From: JAAYXS01 sp043820985
Lineage (GTDB): Bacteria > Planctomycetota > Phycisphaerae > UBA1845 > Fen-1342
Reading direction: 5' to 3'
Assembly (NCBI GenBank): GCA_043820985.1
Contig: JBDRDH010000055.1
Coordinates: 1-42,746 of the forward strand
DNA length: 42,746 nt
Under the pieces are notes generated by a model. That model did no database searches. It was not told the origin of the DNA and saw only the letters and a program-made list of their open reading frames with translations. Shown here one piece after another: positions 33,429-42,667 of the stretch. Within the stretch, counting starts at the first letter, position 1, and each line of letters begins with the position of its first letter. The position numbers and the translations under genes were made by a program.

Positions 33429-34387
33429 GTTCGCCGCCGGACAAGCCGGTTTTTGATATTCCCGGCGCAAAGGGCGTGAATATACGGCGATTCCACGACC
33501 GCGCGATGGCGTGCGACTGGGAGATCCGGATCGTCGGCGAGGATCCCGCCTATGCCCGGCAAGCCGCGCATGCGGCCTTTCAGGAAATCAAACGCCTCGA
33601 ACAGGACCTCAGCCGCTTTATCCCGCACAGTGATGTTTCACGAATTGCATCCCTGGCGGCGGGACAGAGCACGCGCGTCAGCGTGGAGACGTGCGAGTGT
33701 CTGGAACTGGCCGGCCGGATCCAGGTCGAGACCGGCGGAGCGTTCGATGTCACTTATCGCAGTGCAAAAACAGCCCAGGTTACGCACCCGCCGGCAGCTA
33801 GCACTAATCCGGCGCAGCCAAGCACCCTATTGGCAAACCGTCTGCTGATCGAGCGGGCGAAGCTGTCGGTAACCGCGCTTACTGATGGAGTGAAGGTCGA
33901 TCTGGGTGGCATCGCCAAGGGTTACGCGATCGATCAGGCGGTGGGGGTGCTGCGCGAATGGAGCATTTCGACGGCGTTGATTCACGCCGGCCAGAGCACG
34001 GTGTATGTCTTCGGCGATTCGGATGAGACTGGTGGCTGGACGCTGGCCATCCGCGATCCGATTACGCAACAGGCCACGCTGGGAAGCGTCAAACTGAATA
34101 ATCAGGCGCTCAGCGGTTCGGGAGCATTATTGCACGACCACCACATCCTCGATCCACGTACCGCTAAGCCGGCGGCGCGGGCGGTGGCCACCTGGGCTTT
34201 GACACCAACAGCCGCCACCGCCGATGCGCTTTCAACAGCCTTCATGATACTCACGCCGGAGGAAGTGGCAGCTTACTGTAGCCGCCATCCGGAGGTGTCC
34301 GCGATGCTGTGTCTTGGCCGGGCCGAGCGGGGGAAACTGCGTTGGTGGGGGCCGGGATTTACGTCTTTCGCTGGTCAGGACGACTGA
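33425..34387 (+). CDS. apbE: ApbE-family FAD:protein FMN transferase
   Basis: ApbE attaches FMN covalently to Thr or Ser of redox proteins, using FAD and Mg2+. The 320-residue product has the family pattern: FHDRAMACDWEIRI, EQDLSRFIPHSDVSRI, VKVDLGGIAKGYAIDQAV, HAGQSTVYVFG and the end HHILDPRTAKPA with TAATADALSTAF. These blocks form the metal- and FAD-binding sites. There is no obvious signal peptide, unusual because many ApbE proteins are exported lipoproteins; the protein may act in the cytoplasm or be exported without a cleavable signal. Start ATG 33425 overlaps the upstream stop (ATGA). The multihaem cytochrome upstream is a plausible partner system, but no flavinylation-site protein was identified here. 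Confidence 0.9.
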   Translation: MSSPPDKPVFDIPGAKGVNIRRFHDRAMACDWEIRIVGEDPAYARQAAHAAFQEIKRLEQDLSRFIPHSDVSRIASLAAGQSTRVSVETCECLELAGRIQVETGGAFDVTYRSAKTAQVTHPPAASTNPAQPSTLLANRLLIERAKLSVTALTDGVKVDLGGIAKGYAIDQAVGVLREWSISTALIHAGQSTVYVFGDSDETGGWTLAIRDPITQQATLGSVKLNNQALSGSGALLHDHHILDPRTAKPAARAVATWALTPTAATADALSTAFMILTPEEVAAYCSRHPEVSAMLCLGRAERGKLRWWGPGFTSFAGQDD

Positions 34388-34464
34388 CGGTTTCATCGAC
34401 CGGCGGGGTGGGCTAAGATAGCGGTCACACGAATCGGCGTTACAAAGAGAGTGAGGCAGGTGGT

Positions 34465-35760
34465 ATGCCGAAGAAGAAAGCGGTTTCACGGCGCGAGTTC
34501 CTTGGTGGGGCACTGGCGGCGGGGGCGGTTTTCACCATCGTGCCGCGGCATGTGTTGGGCGGTTCCGGTTACACACCACCCAGTGACGTCATCACACGCG
34601 CGGTGATCGGCACCGGTGGCATGGGCATGGCGGGGCACGTAATCGCCAACAAAGAAGGGGAACCAGCACAAACCCTGGCGGTGTGTGACGTGGATGAGAA
34701 ACATCTGGCGGCGGCTGTGAAGAAGGCCGGCCCCGGTTGCGAGGGGTACTCCGACTGGCGCCAGGTGCTGGATCGCACGGATATTGATACGATTCACATC
34801 GCCACGCCACCCCACTGGCACGCCCTGATGGGTATCGCGGCCGCCCAGGCAGGCTTTGATCTGCTGACGGAAAAGCCTTTTTCACATACGATCCGCGAGG
34901 GACGCGTGTACGCGGATACCGTCCGGCGATATGGCCGGGTGTTACAGGTCAACACCCATTCGCGCTTCGGGAATTGTTACCGCTTCGGGGCCTCCCGGAT
35001 GCTCCGCAAGCTGGTTCAAAGTGGTTTGCTGGGCAAGCCGCTGACTGTCCGCATCGGGCGCGCGCAAGGATTTAACTGGAAACTGAAAGAGTGGAGCGGC
35101 CGCACCAACCTGAAGCCGGAGAAAGTGCCCGCGCATCTGGATTATGACATGTGGCTGGGACCGGCCCCGCGCAAGCCGTACCATCCCCACCGCGTGCACG
35201 CCAGTTTTCGCGGCTATTGGGATTACGACGGTGGCGGCTTGACCGATATGGGCCAGCATTACCTCGATCCCGTCCAGTATTTTCTGGGTAAGGATCGCAC
35301 CGGGCCATGCGCGGTGTCCGCCGTGGCTCCCTGGCCCTCACATCCCGACGCGGTCGGTTTGTGGCAATCGGTCACGCTGCGCTACGCGGACGGTGACACA
35401 ATCCTGCTGGACAGTGGCGAGTGGGGTACGCCGGCGCCGCCCGACCTGCCCTATATTGAAGGTCCACTGGGCAAGGTTTACGACAACTACCGCACCGATC
35501 CGCCGGGCCTTTTCGAGCAGTTACAGGGTTTGCCCGATCCCGAGCCGCTGATCAAATTTGAAGCGGCGGTCAAGACGCGGCAGAAGACCGGTGGCAACGA
35601 GGAACATGCCCATCGTTCCTGCACACTGGTCAATTTGGCGGCCATTGCGATCCGGCTGGGGCGCAAGCTGGAGTGGGATCCCACCGAGGAGCGGTTCGTG
35701 GGCGATGAACAAGCCAATCGGCTGGTCGATGTCCCGATGCGCTCGCCATGGCGTTTGTAG
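34465..35760 (+). CDS. Tat-exported Gfo/Idh/MocA-family oxidoreductase (second copy)
   Basis: The 431-residue protein begins with a textbook Tat signal (SRREFLGGALAAGAVFTIVP, then VLGGS). Its Rossmann region reads AVIGTGGMGMAGHVIANKEG, the catalytic lysine region is IDTIHIATPPHWHALMGIAAAQAGFDLLTEKPFSH (TEKP motif, intact here), and the C-terminal domain contains YDGGGLTDMGQHYLDPVQYFLG. The start has AGGCAGGTGG upstream. It is distinct from the first copy at 27234, which has CEKE in place of TEKP. It lies directly before the HEAT-repeat and ThuA-DUF1080 genes and probably belongs with them in sugar oxidation outside the cytoplasm. Substrate unknown. Confidence 0.93.
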   Translation: MPKKKAVSRREFLGGALAAGAVFTIVPRHVLGGSGYTPPSDVITRAVIGTGGMGMAGHVIANKEGEPAQTLAVCDVDEKHLAAAVKKAGPGCEGYSDWRQVLDRTDIDTIHIATPPHWHALMGIAAAQAGFDLLTEKPFSHTIREGRVYADTVRRYGRVLQVNTHSRFGNCYRFGASRMLRKLVQSGLLGKPLTVRIGRAQGFNWKLKEWSGRTNLKPEKVPAHLDYDMWLGPAPRKPYHPHRVHASFRGYWDYDGGGLTDMGQHYLDPVQYFLGKDRTGPCAVSAVAPWPSHPDAVGLWQSVTLRYADGDTILLDSGEWGTPAPPDLPYIEGPLGKVYDNYRTDPPGLFEQLQGLPDPEPLIKFEAAVKTRQKTGGNEEHAHRSCTLVNLAAIAIRLGRKLEWDPTEERFVGDEQANRLVDVPMRSPWRL

Positions 35761-35772
35761 GAAGGTGGGACG

Positions 35773-38454
35773 ATGAGCCAACTAGCATATACCGTTTTGA
35801 TCCTGCTGGCCTGCTCTCTTGTGCCGGCGTGGGGGCAGATGGACGTTTCTGATGAATCCGTGCCCGATCTTCATGAGGTTCTGGCGCGCGTCAGCTTTAA
35901 TGGCAATACCACACCTGACGAATTAGGCGCTGCCCTGGCTAACCTGGAAGCGCAAGATCTCACTGCTCTATGTGATATGCTCACCGAACCGGATACTGCT
36001 GATGACACGCAGGCCCGCATGGCCTTGCAGGGTCTGACCTGGTATCTCGGTAGTGTTGGCACCACCGAGCAGCAGGCTAAATACGTTGATGTGCTTTGCG
36101 CGGCGCTTAAGCAGGATAAAGTACCGGCGGTCAAGGCTTTCCTGATTCGCCAATTGCAGTTGCTGGCCGATGAGCGCGCCGTGCCAGTGCTAGCGGCCTT
36201 CCTGCATGACGAAGAGCTTTACGATTTCGCCGCTCAGGCTCTATTAGCGATTGGGGGCGACCAGGCCGCCCAGGCGTTCTACCGGGCTTATCCCGGCGCG
36301 GAGGGGGCTCGGCGCGTGGCCATTATTGATGCACTGGGTTTGCTGAGGAGTTCATTAGGGCGCCAGGTGCTGCTTGAGGAGGCTGCCGATCAATCCGGAA
36401 CGAATACCACCGCGGCCTTGGTTGCGAGCGGCGATGTTATGTGCCAGGACCTACGGCTGGCCATGGTGCAGGCGCCCCCGACCAGTTCGCGTTATGAACT
36501 ATCTCGGCGTGCACACGCCCACTTGTGCTGGATCAAAAACCGCGCGCTGCAACTACCCCTGGCCAACCGCTTGCAGTCGTACCGCAACGATCTGACACAT
36601 TGGATCGTGTATCACGTGATCCAGGCCGAGCCGCAATATCATTCCGCCGCGTTATATGCCATGGCGGATCTGGGTGGTCAGCGGGTGGCGCATGAGTTGG
36701 TCAAGGCGCTGGGCAATCGCGATCCGGAAGTCCGGGCCGCGACCGCCGAGATCGCCGCCAGCATGCCCGGGCCGGAAATGACCCAGGCGCTGCTGAAAGC
36801 TTTCGACTCCACGGAGCCCGCGCGAAAGGTAGTGATTCTGGAAATACTACGGCGGCGCGGCGATCGGGCCGCGGCATCGGTCGTGGAACGTGCCCTGAGC
36901 GACGATAATGTGGAAGTTCGCCTGGCAGGATTAACAGCGCTGCCGGTACTCGCGCCCGATCTGGTTGTTCAACGGCTGATCTCCTTTCTGCACACGTGCC
37001 GCGACGATACTGAGCGACAAGCAGCCCAACGCGAGTTGGTCCGGTTGCAGGGGCCGCGGGTCGTCGAGCAGCTTGGAATCGCCATGGATAACGCTCCGAC
37101 CGCCGTCCGGATAGCCTTGATTGAAGTGCTGGCGGATCGTCGCGCGGACACTCAGCTATCCAGACTGTTATTTGCCGCGCGACAGGGCGATCCGGATGTG
37201 CGCCTGGCGGCGATTCGCGCTCTGGAGCGCATCGGTGACATAGAAACAATGCCGGAATTACTGAGTTTACTGATCGGTGTGGATAACGAGCGCGAGCGCC
37301 TCGCGCTCGAAGCAGCACTGGCGGTAACATGCAAGCGCCCAGACGATCCGGCGGCTGGTGCCGAACTGATCCTGGCCAAGCTGGATCCCACAAACGAGCA
37401 GCAGTATATATCGTTGTTGCGTGTGCTGGGACACATCGGTGGCAACGCCGCCCTGGAAGCCGTGCAGCCGGCCTTAAGTGACAAACGCGAACCGGTTAGA
37501 CAGGCGGCTTTCCACGCTCTGCTGGAATGGCCGGATGTCGCCGCCGTACCGGACATTCTGGATATCGCGCGGCAGACCGATGAACTCAAGTATCACGTGC
37601 TGGCCATGCGCGCCTTCGCGCGTCTGGTGGCGTCTGACACTGAGCGCGAGACCGCGAGTTTGTTGGCACTATACGATGATGGCCTGGGCGTCGCGCGGCG
37701 CGTGGAAGAACGTCGCCTGCTCCTGTCGAAGTTGGGTACTCTGAAAAAGTCCGAGACGATACTGCTGCTGGAGCGGTTTCTGGAGGATGAGGATCTGGCG
37801 GACGAAGCCGCCATGGCCCTGATCAACGTGGCGGATGGTCTGCTGCCAGCTAACTGGCAGAGTGCCCAAACCACACTCAACCACATTCTGGCGATCAATA
37901 CCAATGAGAATGTCGTGCAACGGGCGATGGAAGCCCTGACGCGCACCAGCCAATACGAAGACTACATCACGCAGTGGTGTGTGGCTGGGCCATATACCCG
38001 GCCCCAGATGAACGGCCAGGAACTCTTCGAGGTCGTATTTCCGCCAGAGCAAGATGAGGCGCAGGTGAAATGGGTAGTGCGGCCCGCTTCAGAGAATCCT
38101 GAACTCTTCTGGCTCATCGACCTGCAGGCTGACCAATCCATCCGGGGCGACAACCGGGCGGCCTACCTGACGGCGCGGATTAACTCGCCCACGGAGCAGG
38201 ATGCGCGACTGGAAGTCGGCAGCGATGATGGCATCAAGATCTGGCTAAACGGTGAGGTGGTACACGCCAATAACGCGCTGCGCGGCTGTACGCCGAGGGC
38301 TGATATGGTAGCCGCAAAGCTGCGCGCTGGTTGGAACCGCCTGCTGGTGAAGGTCACTAACAATGGCGGGGGCTGGGCCGCGTCCGTACGCGTACGTGCC
38401 CCGGACGGCAACCACCTGGAAAACCTCAAATTTGACGCCAATTGCCAGCCATGA
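35773..38454 (+). CDS. secreted HEAT-repeat protein with C-terminal beta domain
   Basis: The 893-residue product has a signal peptide (LAYTVLILLACSLVPAWGQ) and an array of helix pairs from about residue 90 to 720, with HEAT/PBS-lyase-type units such as VRAATAEIAASM, VEVRLAGLTALPVLAPD, PDVRLAAIRALERIGD and PVRQAAFHALLEWPD. The last 160 residues form a beta-rich domain (RLEVGSDDGIKIWLNGEVVHANN, then LRAGWNRLLVKVTNNGGGW) similar to PA14/carbohydrate-binding domains of planctomycete exported proteins. HEAT solenoids serve as binding scaffolds. Start ATG 35773 has GGAAGGTGGG upstream, 12 bases after the oxidoreductase. It is likely a scaffold for the sugar-handling proteins around it, with the C-terminal domain contacting glycan. 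Confidence 0.88.
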   Translation: MSQLAYTVLILLACSLVPAWGQMDVSDESVPDLHEVLARVSFNGNTTPDELGAALANLEAQDLTALCDMLTEPDTADDTQARMALQGLTWYLGSVGTTEQQAKYVDVLCAALKQDKVPAVKAFLIRQLQLLADERAVPVLAAFLHDEELYDFAAQALLAIGGDQAAQAFYRAYPGAEGARRVAIIDALGLLRSSLGRQVLLEEAADQSGTNTTAALVASGDVMCQDLRLAMVQAPPTSSRYELSRRAHAHLCWIKNRALQLPLANRLQSYRNDLTHWIVYHVIQAEPQYHSAALYAMADLGGQRVAHELVKALGNRDPEVRAATAEIAASMPGPEMTQALLKAFDSTEPARKVVILEILRRRGDRAAASVVERALSDDNVEVRLAGLTALPVLAPDLVVQRLISFLHTCRDDTERQAAQRELVRLQGPRVVEQLGIAMDNAPTAVRIALIEVLADRRADTQLSRLLFAARQGDPDVRLAAIRALERIGDIETMPELLSLLIGVDNERERLALEAALAVTCKRPDDPAAGAELILAKLDPTNEQQYISLLRVLGHIGGNAALEAVQPALSDKREPVRQAAFHALLEWPDVAAVPDILDIARQTDELKYHVLAMRAFARLVASDTERETASLLALYDDGLGVARRVEERRLLLSKLGTLKKSETILLLERFLEDEDLADEAAMALINVADGLLPANWQSAQTTLNHILAINTNENVVQRAMEALTRTSQYEDYITQWCVAGPYTRPQMNGQELFEVVFPPEQDEAQVKWVVRPASENPELFWLIDLQADQSIRGDNRAAYLTARINSPTEQDARLEVGSDDGIKIWLNGEVVHANNALRGCTPRADMVAAKLRAGWNRLLVKVTNNGGGWAASVRVRAPDGNHLENLKFDANCQP

Positions 38455-38476
38455 CTGGCGGAATGGGAGGTATCAC

Positions 38477-40618
38477 ATGCGGTGCGGCGTTATCTGGGCG
38501 ACACTCATCGTTATGGTTTTTAGTGTATCAATCGTGAGCGTGCAAGCTGGTCCGCCCGAGGACGTACTTGTGAAAATCAAAGCCGCCTTACCTGACAAGG
38601 CCAGCACTACGCCGGCCAAGCCGCGCAAACTGCTGATATTCACGCTTTGTCGTGGATTCCCGCATGGCTCGATCCCGGTGGGAGCCGCCGCGTTCAAAAT
38701 GCTGGGAGAGCGCACCGGTGCTTTCGAAGCCCTGATCAGCGACGATATCATGATGTTTGAGTCGCATGTGCTGGAGCAGTTCGACGCGGTGTGCCTGATG
38801 AACACTACCGGGGAACTTTTCATGCCCCCCGACATGCAGCGGCTCACCGAGCGTGAACAGGCCGAGGCCAGACGCGTTGATGCCCAGCTCAAGCAGAACT
38901 TGCTGGACTATATCCGGGAGGGCAAAGGTCTGATCGGCATTCATGCCGCCACGGATTGTTTCTACGATTGGCCCGAATTCGGCGAGTTGATGGGGGGCTA
39001 CTTCGACGGTCATCCCTGGGGGGCCAATGACACGGTCACGCTCAAAGTGGATGAGCCGGATCATCCGCTGTGTGCCATGTTCGCGGGCCAACCGTTTGTG
39101 ATCACCGACGAGATTTATCAGATCAAGGCGCCTTACTCGCGCGACAAGCTGCGCGTACTGCTGAGCCTCGATACCACCCGCACGGACATGACCAAACAGG
39201 GGATCAAACGCAGCGATGGCGACTTCGCGGTCAGTTGGGTACGGGACTACGGCTCCGGGCGCGTGTTCTATTGCTCGTTGGGGCACCGTGACGACATCTT
39301 CTGGAATCCGCTTGTGCTGCGGCATTACCTGGCGGGCATTCAATATACCCTGGGCGATCTGCCCGCCGCGGGATCACCCGGCAAGTCCGCGCCCGCCGAT
39401 TGGCAGCCGCTCTTCAACGGCCAGGATCTGACCGGCTGGAAAGGGCTGGTCGGTAATCCTAAAACCCGGGCGGCGATGAGTGCGGAGGAGTTGGCTCAGG
39501 CTCAGGCAGCTGCCGACGAGAAGATGCGCGCCCATTGGCGGGTTGAAGATGGCGTGCTGGTGTTTGACGGCCAGGGTGAGAGTATCTGTACTGCCCAGGA
39601 TTACGGCGATTTCGAAATGACGGTCGACTGGAAGATCGGGCCGGGTGGCGACAGCGGTATTTACTTGCGAGGTAGCCCGCAAGTGCAAATTTGGGATCCG
39701 AACAAGTGGCCGGAGGGCTCGGGTGGTCTGTACAACAACCAGCACAATCCCAGCAAGCCGCACTTGCGCGCCGATAAACCGGTTGGCGAGTGGAACACTT
39801 TCCGCATCCAGATGGCTGGCGAGCGCGTCACTGTCTGGCTCAACGATATGCCGGTCGTGGTGGACGTAGTGCTCGAAAACCACTGGGAGCGCGATAAGCC
39901 CATCTATCCGACTGGCCAGATTGAACTTCAGTCACACGGCAGCCGGCTGTATTTCAAAAATATCGCTATCCGCGAAATCTCCACGGCCGAGGCGCGGGAC
40001 ATCACCAAACGGCCGGGTTGGCGCGAACTCTTCAATGGCAACGATCTCACCGGCTGGCAGTGCAAGCCGGATAGCTGGTCGGTCGTGGACGGTGCCCTGA
40101 CGCGTTCCGGCGGGGGTGACATCTGGACTGAGCAGCAGTTTGGCGACTTCGCGCTGGAACTCGAATTCAAACTGGCCGCGCAGACGAACAGCGGTATCTT
40201 CTTCCGCACGGCGAATATCGCGGATTGTGTGCAGACCGGCATTGAGCTTCAGGTGCTTGATTCCTTTGGGAAGACCGAGTTCGGCAAACACGACTGTGGG
40301 GCTATCTATGACTGCCTCGCCCCGCGCGTGAACGCCGTTCGGCCGCCGGGCGAATGGAATCACGTCGTGTTGATCTGCCGGGGCAACCAGATCAAGAGCA
40401 CCATGAATGGCGCGCAGATTATCAACATGGACCTCGATCTATGGGCAACACCGCGACAAAACCCCGATGGCACACCCAACAAGTTCCACACCGCATACAA
40501 AGACATGCCGCGCGTCGGGCACATCGGCTTTCAGGACCATGGCAAGCCGGTGTGGTACCGAAACATCCGCATCAAGCAGTTCAGCGAAACAGCAAAGGCA
40601 GTGCCTATAACCAACTAG
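38477..40618 (+). CDS. secreted ThuA domain plus two DUF1080 (3-keto-disaccharide hydrolase-like) domains
   Basis: The 713-residue product has a signal peptide (ATLIVMVFSVSIVSVQAG). A ThuA-like (Trehalose_utilisation, glutamine-amidotransferase-like fold) domain follows, with LLIFTLCRGFPHGSIPVGAAAF and GKGLIGIHAATDCFYDWPEFGELMGGYF. Two DUF1080 domains follow, each opening with the same signature: WQPLFNGQDLTGWKG and WRELFNGNDLTGWQ. DUF1080 proteins include enzymes acting on 3-keto-glycosides, which the neighbouring Gfo/Idh/MocA oxidoreductases could make. The internal duplication within one chain suggests either two specificities or enhanced binding. ATG 38477 is chosen because GGGAGG lies just upstream; the frame is open earlier only as overlap with the HEAT gene. 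Confidence 0.92.
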   Translation: MRCGVIWATLIVMVFSVSIVSVQAGPPEDVLVKIKAALPDKASTTPAKPRKLLIFTLCRGFPHGSIPVGAAAFKMLGERTGAFEALISDDIMMFESHVLEQFDAVCLMNTTGELFMPPDMQRLTEREQAEARRVDAQLKQNLLDYIREGKGLIGIHAATDCFYDWPEFGELMGGYFDGHPWGANDTVTLKVDEPDHPLCAMFAGQPFVITDEIYQIKAPYSRDKLRVLLSLDTTRTDMTKQGIKRSDGDFAVSWVRDYGSGRVFYCSLGHRDDIFWNPLVLRHYLAGIQYTLGDLPAAGSPGKSAPADWQPLFNGQDLTGWKGLVGNPKTRAAMSAEELAQAQAAADEKMRAHWRVEDGVLVFDGQGESICTAQDYGDFEMTVDWKIGPGGDSGIYLRGSPQVQIWDPNKWPEGSGGLYNNQHNPSKPHLRADKPVGEWNTFRIQMAGERVTVWLNDMPVVVDVVLENHWERDKPIYPTGQIELQSHGSRLYFKNIAIREISTAEARDITKRPGWRELFNGNDLTGWQCKPDSWSVVDGALTRSGGGDIWTEQQFGDFALELEFKLAAQTNSGIFFRTANIADCVQTGIELQVLDSFGKTEFGKHDCGAIYDCLAPRVNAVRPPGEWNHVVLICRGNQIKSTMNGAQIINMDLDLWATPRQNPDGTPNKFHTAYKDMPRVGHIGFQDHGKPVWYRNIRIKQFSETAKAVPITN

Positions 40619-40645
40619 AGCTCGGCTAACGTTCAACTGATGGAT

Positions 40646-40748
40646 GGGTGGCCCATGGCTTTAGCCGTGGGGAACACGAATCAGCGAACTATTCGCGTCC
40701 CCCACCTCTAAAGAGGTGGGCCACCCAACCTAAAGAGGTGGGCCACCC
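40646..40748. repeat. 81-bp palindromic repeat, copy 2, with a duplicated right end
   Basis: GGGTGGCCC at 40646-40654 to GGGCCACCC at 40718-40726 is an 81-bp element nearly identical to 32407-32487. After it, TAAAGAGGTGGGCCACCC repeats the right end once more, to 40748. It lies in the non-coding gap between the convergent ThuA-DUF1080 and dockerin-type genes. No transposase is present, so it is a non-autonomous element. The extra end suggests slippage or an abortive second event. Confidence 0.85.
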
Positions 40749-40817
40749 AATCAACGGCGATCCATCAGATCAGCGTTGACGGAGTACGAGTGGATGAATT
40801 TGTGATTCTCGCAGTGG

Positions 40818-42440
40818 CTAGCCCGCGGCGAGTAGCTCGATCAGGCGGGACAAGTCGAAGAAGTCCAGACGTCCGTCGGCGTTAAGATCGGCGATCGCCT
40901 GTGCGTCAATCTCAGGATACTGGAGTTCATATTGTTCGGGTTCCGCCAGCACAACCGCCAATTGATATAGATCCTGTGTGGTCAACAAACCATCGGCGTC
41001 CAGATCACCGCTCAGCCAACCGCGAATGGCGTACAGGTAACCATCAATCGCGTTCCAATAGAGTGTGCCATCCGGGCCGATGGTTATGCCTTGCGGCCCA
41101 CGCTGGCCGCTAGGTTGCCAATCAGTGACGCGTGTGATATCCGTGAGTGCCAGAGCCCACAAACCCACGGGTTGGTCTTCTCCACCACGAATGGCACGCA
41201 GGCGGTGGTCCGCTGGTTCCAGGACACATACAATATCGTCTTGGGTCACAACCGCCTGGCTGTAAGACACCGCGGAACCTCCTAGTGATACCCGCCAGCG
41301 CTCGGTGAGAGCCGGCTGCGGTGGTTCCTGGTAAGGCGCGTCGGGATCAAAGTCCAGAGCGATCAATGCCGCGGCGGCGTGTCCGAAACCATTGGCTGGC
41401 ACGTATAGCCGCAACTCGCCGTTAGCCCGGCGGGTCAGTGCCGCGGTACCACTGTTGAGGTGGCCGGCGTACAGCGGCGTGCTGTCAAGTATGGAAAGTG
41501 TGCCGAACTCGTCTGGCTCGAAAGCGTACAGCTTGCCCTGGGTATCGTTATCCGGCTGGCTGAAGCTCATGCCCTCGCCGACAAACGCGAAGCCGTCTTC
41601 GCTGACAACCGGACTGGGAGCGTAGCAATAGTAATCCAACGCCAGGCGCGCCGTTTCCACGCCAGTTAGTGTCTCAATCTGCCAGAAAGTGGCATTGTCG
41701 TAACTGCCTCCCAGGAGCCAGTTGCCGTCAGGAGTCAGGGCCGGGCTCGAACCGATAGCTCCGGTACTGTTGGGATCACCCGGATCGGCCAATTGGCCGG
41801 CGACCCAGGCTAGCGTATAGGTCGTGCCCAGGTCCTCCAGGGCGAAGTAACCGGAGCCGTCCGTCTCATGCAGACCGCCCACCACGATCAGTCCATCGGG
41901 GGTAATGGTGGGGCTGGCCAGCACTCGCCGCATTGGAAAGGTCCAGGCCACACTGGCTTGCGGACCTTCATCCACGATCTTGCTGAAGCCGTCATATGGG
42001 GAGTAGTTATCCCAGGTGCCCACGTAGATCGAGCCGTCGGCGGCCAGGGCCGCCGTGTGCAGGAGCATACCGGTGCCGTCGCCCAGGGTAATGGTCCAGA
42101 TCACGTCTCCAGAGGTGGTATCTACCGCTGTCAGGGTGGACGCGGGACCGCCGACATATAACCGGGAATTATCTGCTGACAGGATTGGGGTGGCGTGATT
42201 TTCCGATGTAATTGGATCGCCGAGGCGCGCGGTCCAGATCACATGAGGATCAGCGGCGAAACCAGTTAATGGTACATACCCGGTGTTTTGGAGATCACGT
42301 TGGAGCTTGGGCCACCAGGATTGCGTATTCAACTGAGCGAAGGATGGGGCCACGCCGCTCAGAATGAGAATAATGACGCCTGGCCACCAGAGCTTTCGCC
42401 CGCGCCATACTATGGTGCCCTGTGACCTGTGGGAATACAT
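40818..42440 (-). CDS. secreted PQQ-like beta-propeller with dockerin-like C-terminus
   Basis: The 540-residue product has a signal peptide (WWPGVIILILSGVAPSFAQ). The body shows PQQ/YWTD-like propeller blades: NSRLYVGGPASTLTAVDTTSGDVIW, DGSIYVGTWDN, DGLIVVGGLHETDG, DGNWLLGGSYDNATFWQIETLTG. The last 65 residues are two calcium-binding dockerin-type loops (GDLDADGLLTTQDLYQLAVVL and DLNADGRLDFFDLSRLIELL), as in many planctomycete secreted proteins. ATG 42440 follows CGGAGGAGC. The propeller probably has no PQQ cofactor site; the repeats are structural. The dockerin-like end could mediate attachment at the cell surface, although no cohesin was seen. Confidence 0.88.
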   Translation of the reverse strand: MYSHRSQGTIVWRGRKLWWPGVIILILSGVAPSFAQLNTQSWWPKLQRDLQNTGYVPLTGFAADPHVIWTARLGDPITSENHATPILSADNSRLYVGGPASTLTAVDTTSGDVIWTITLGDGTGMLLHTAALAADGSIYVGTWDNYSPYDGFSKIVDEGPQASVAWTFPMRRVLASPTITPDGLIVVGGLHETDGSGYFALEDLGTTYTLAWVAGQLADPGDPNSTGAIGSSPALTPDGNWLLGGSYDNATFWQIETLTGVETARLALDYYCYAPSPVVSEDGFAFVGEGMSFSQPDNDTQGKLYAFEPDEFGTLSILDSTPLYAGHLNSGTAALTRRANGELRLYVPANGFGHAAAALIALDFDPDAPYQEPPQPALTERWRVSLGGSAVSYSQAVVTQDDIVCVLEPADHRLRAIRGGEDQPVGLWALALTDITRVTDWQPSGQRGPQGITIGPDGTLYWNAIDGYLYAIRGWLSGDLDADGLLTTQDLYQLAVVLAEPEQYELQYPEIDAQAIADLNADGRLDFFDLSRLIELLAAG

Positions 42441-42609
42441 GTCTGCTCCTCCGTGAGCCGATATCGAGTGCCTGCTAATCTCCTGCCAGCTCATTATCGC
42501 CATGCAGCGCGTGCGCACCTTAACCTGGCGCCAATTCTGGTCACCTATGTTTTATCGAGAGTTTGGCATGGTGGGCTTTACTCGCCGAGTGTGTTTGCGC
42601 AAATGAAAA

Positions 42610-42641
42610 GCGGTGCCCGCGTCGGGTGACGCGGGCACCGC
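42610..42641 (-). terminator. intrinsic terminator for the minus strand
   Basis: A perfect 14-bp stem (42610-42623 with 42628-42641, arms GCGGTGCCCGCGTC and its complement) has the loop GGGT. On the minus strand it is followed by TTTT (the AAAA at 42606-42609). It lies 26 bases past the stop of the partial minus-strand gene and ends that transcript before the dockerin-type gene. Confidence 0.85.
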
Positions 42642-42667
42642 GGTCATAGCTGAACGCCGGCGCGGGC

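Noticed and set aside
40818..41020. Cellulosome component because of the dockerin-like end
   Set aside because: No cohesin or scaffoldin is present, and single dockerin-like calcium loops are common in planctomycete exported proteins without cellulosomes.
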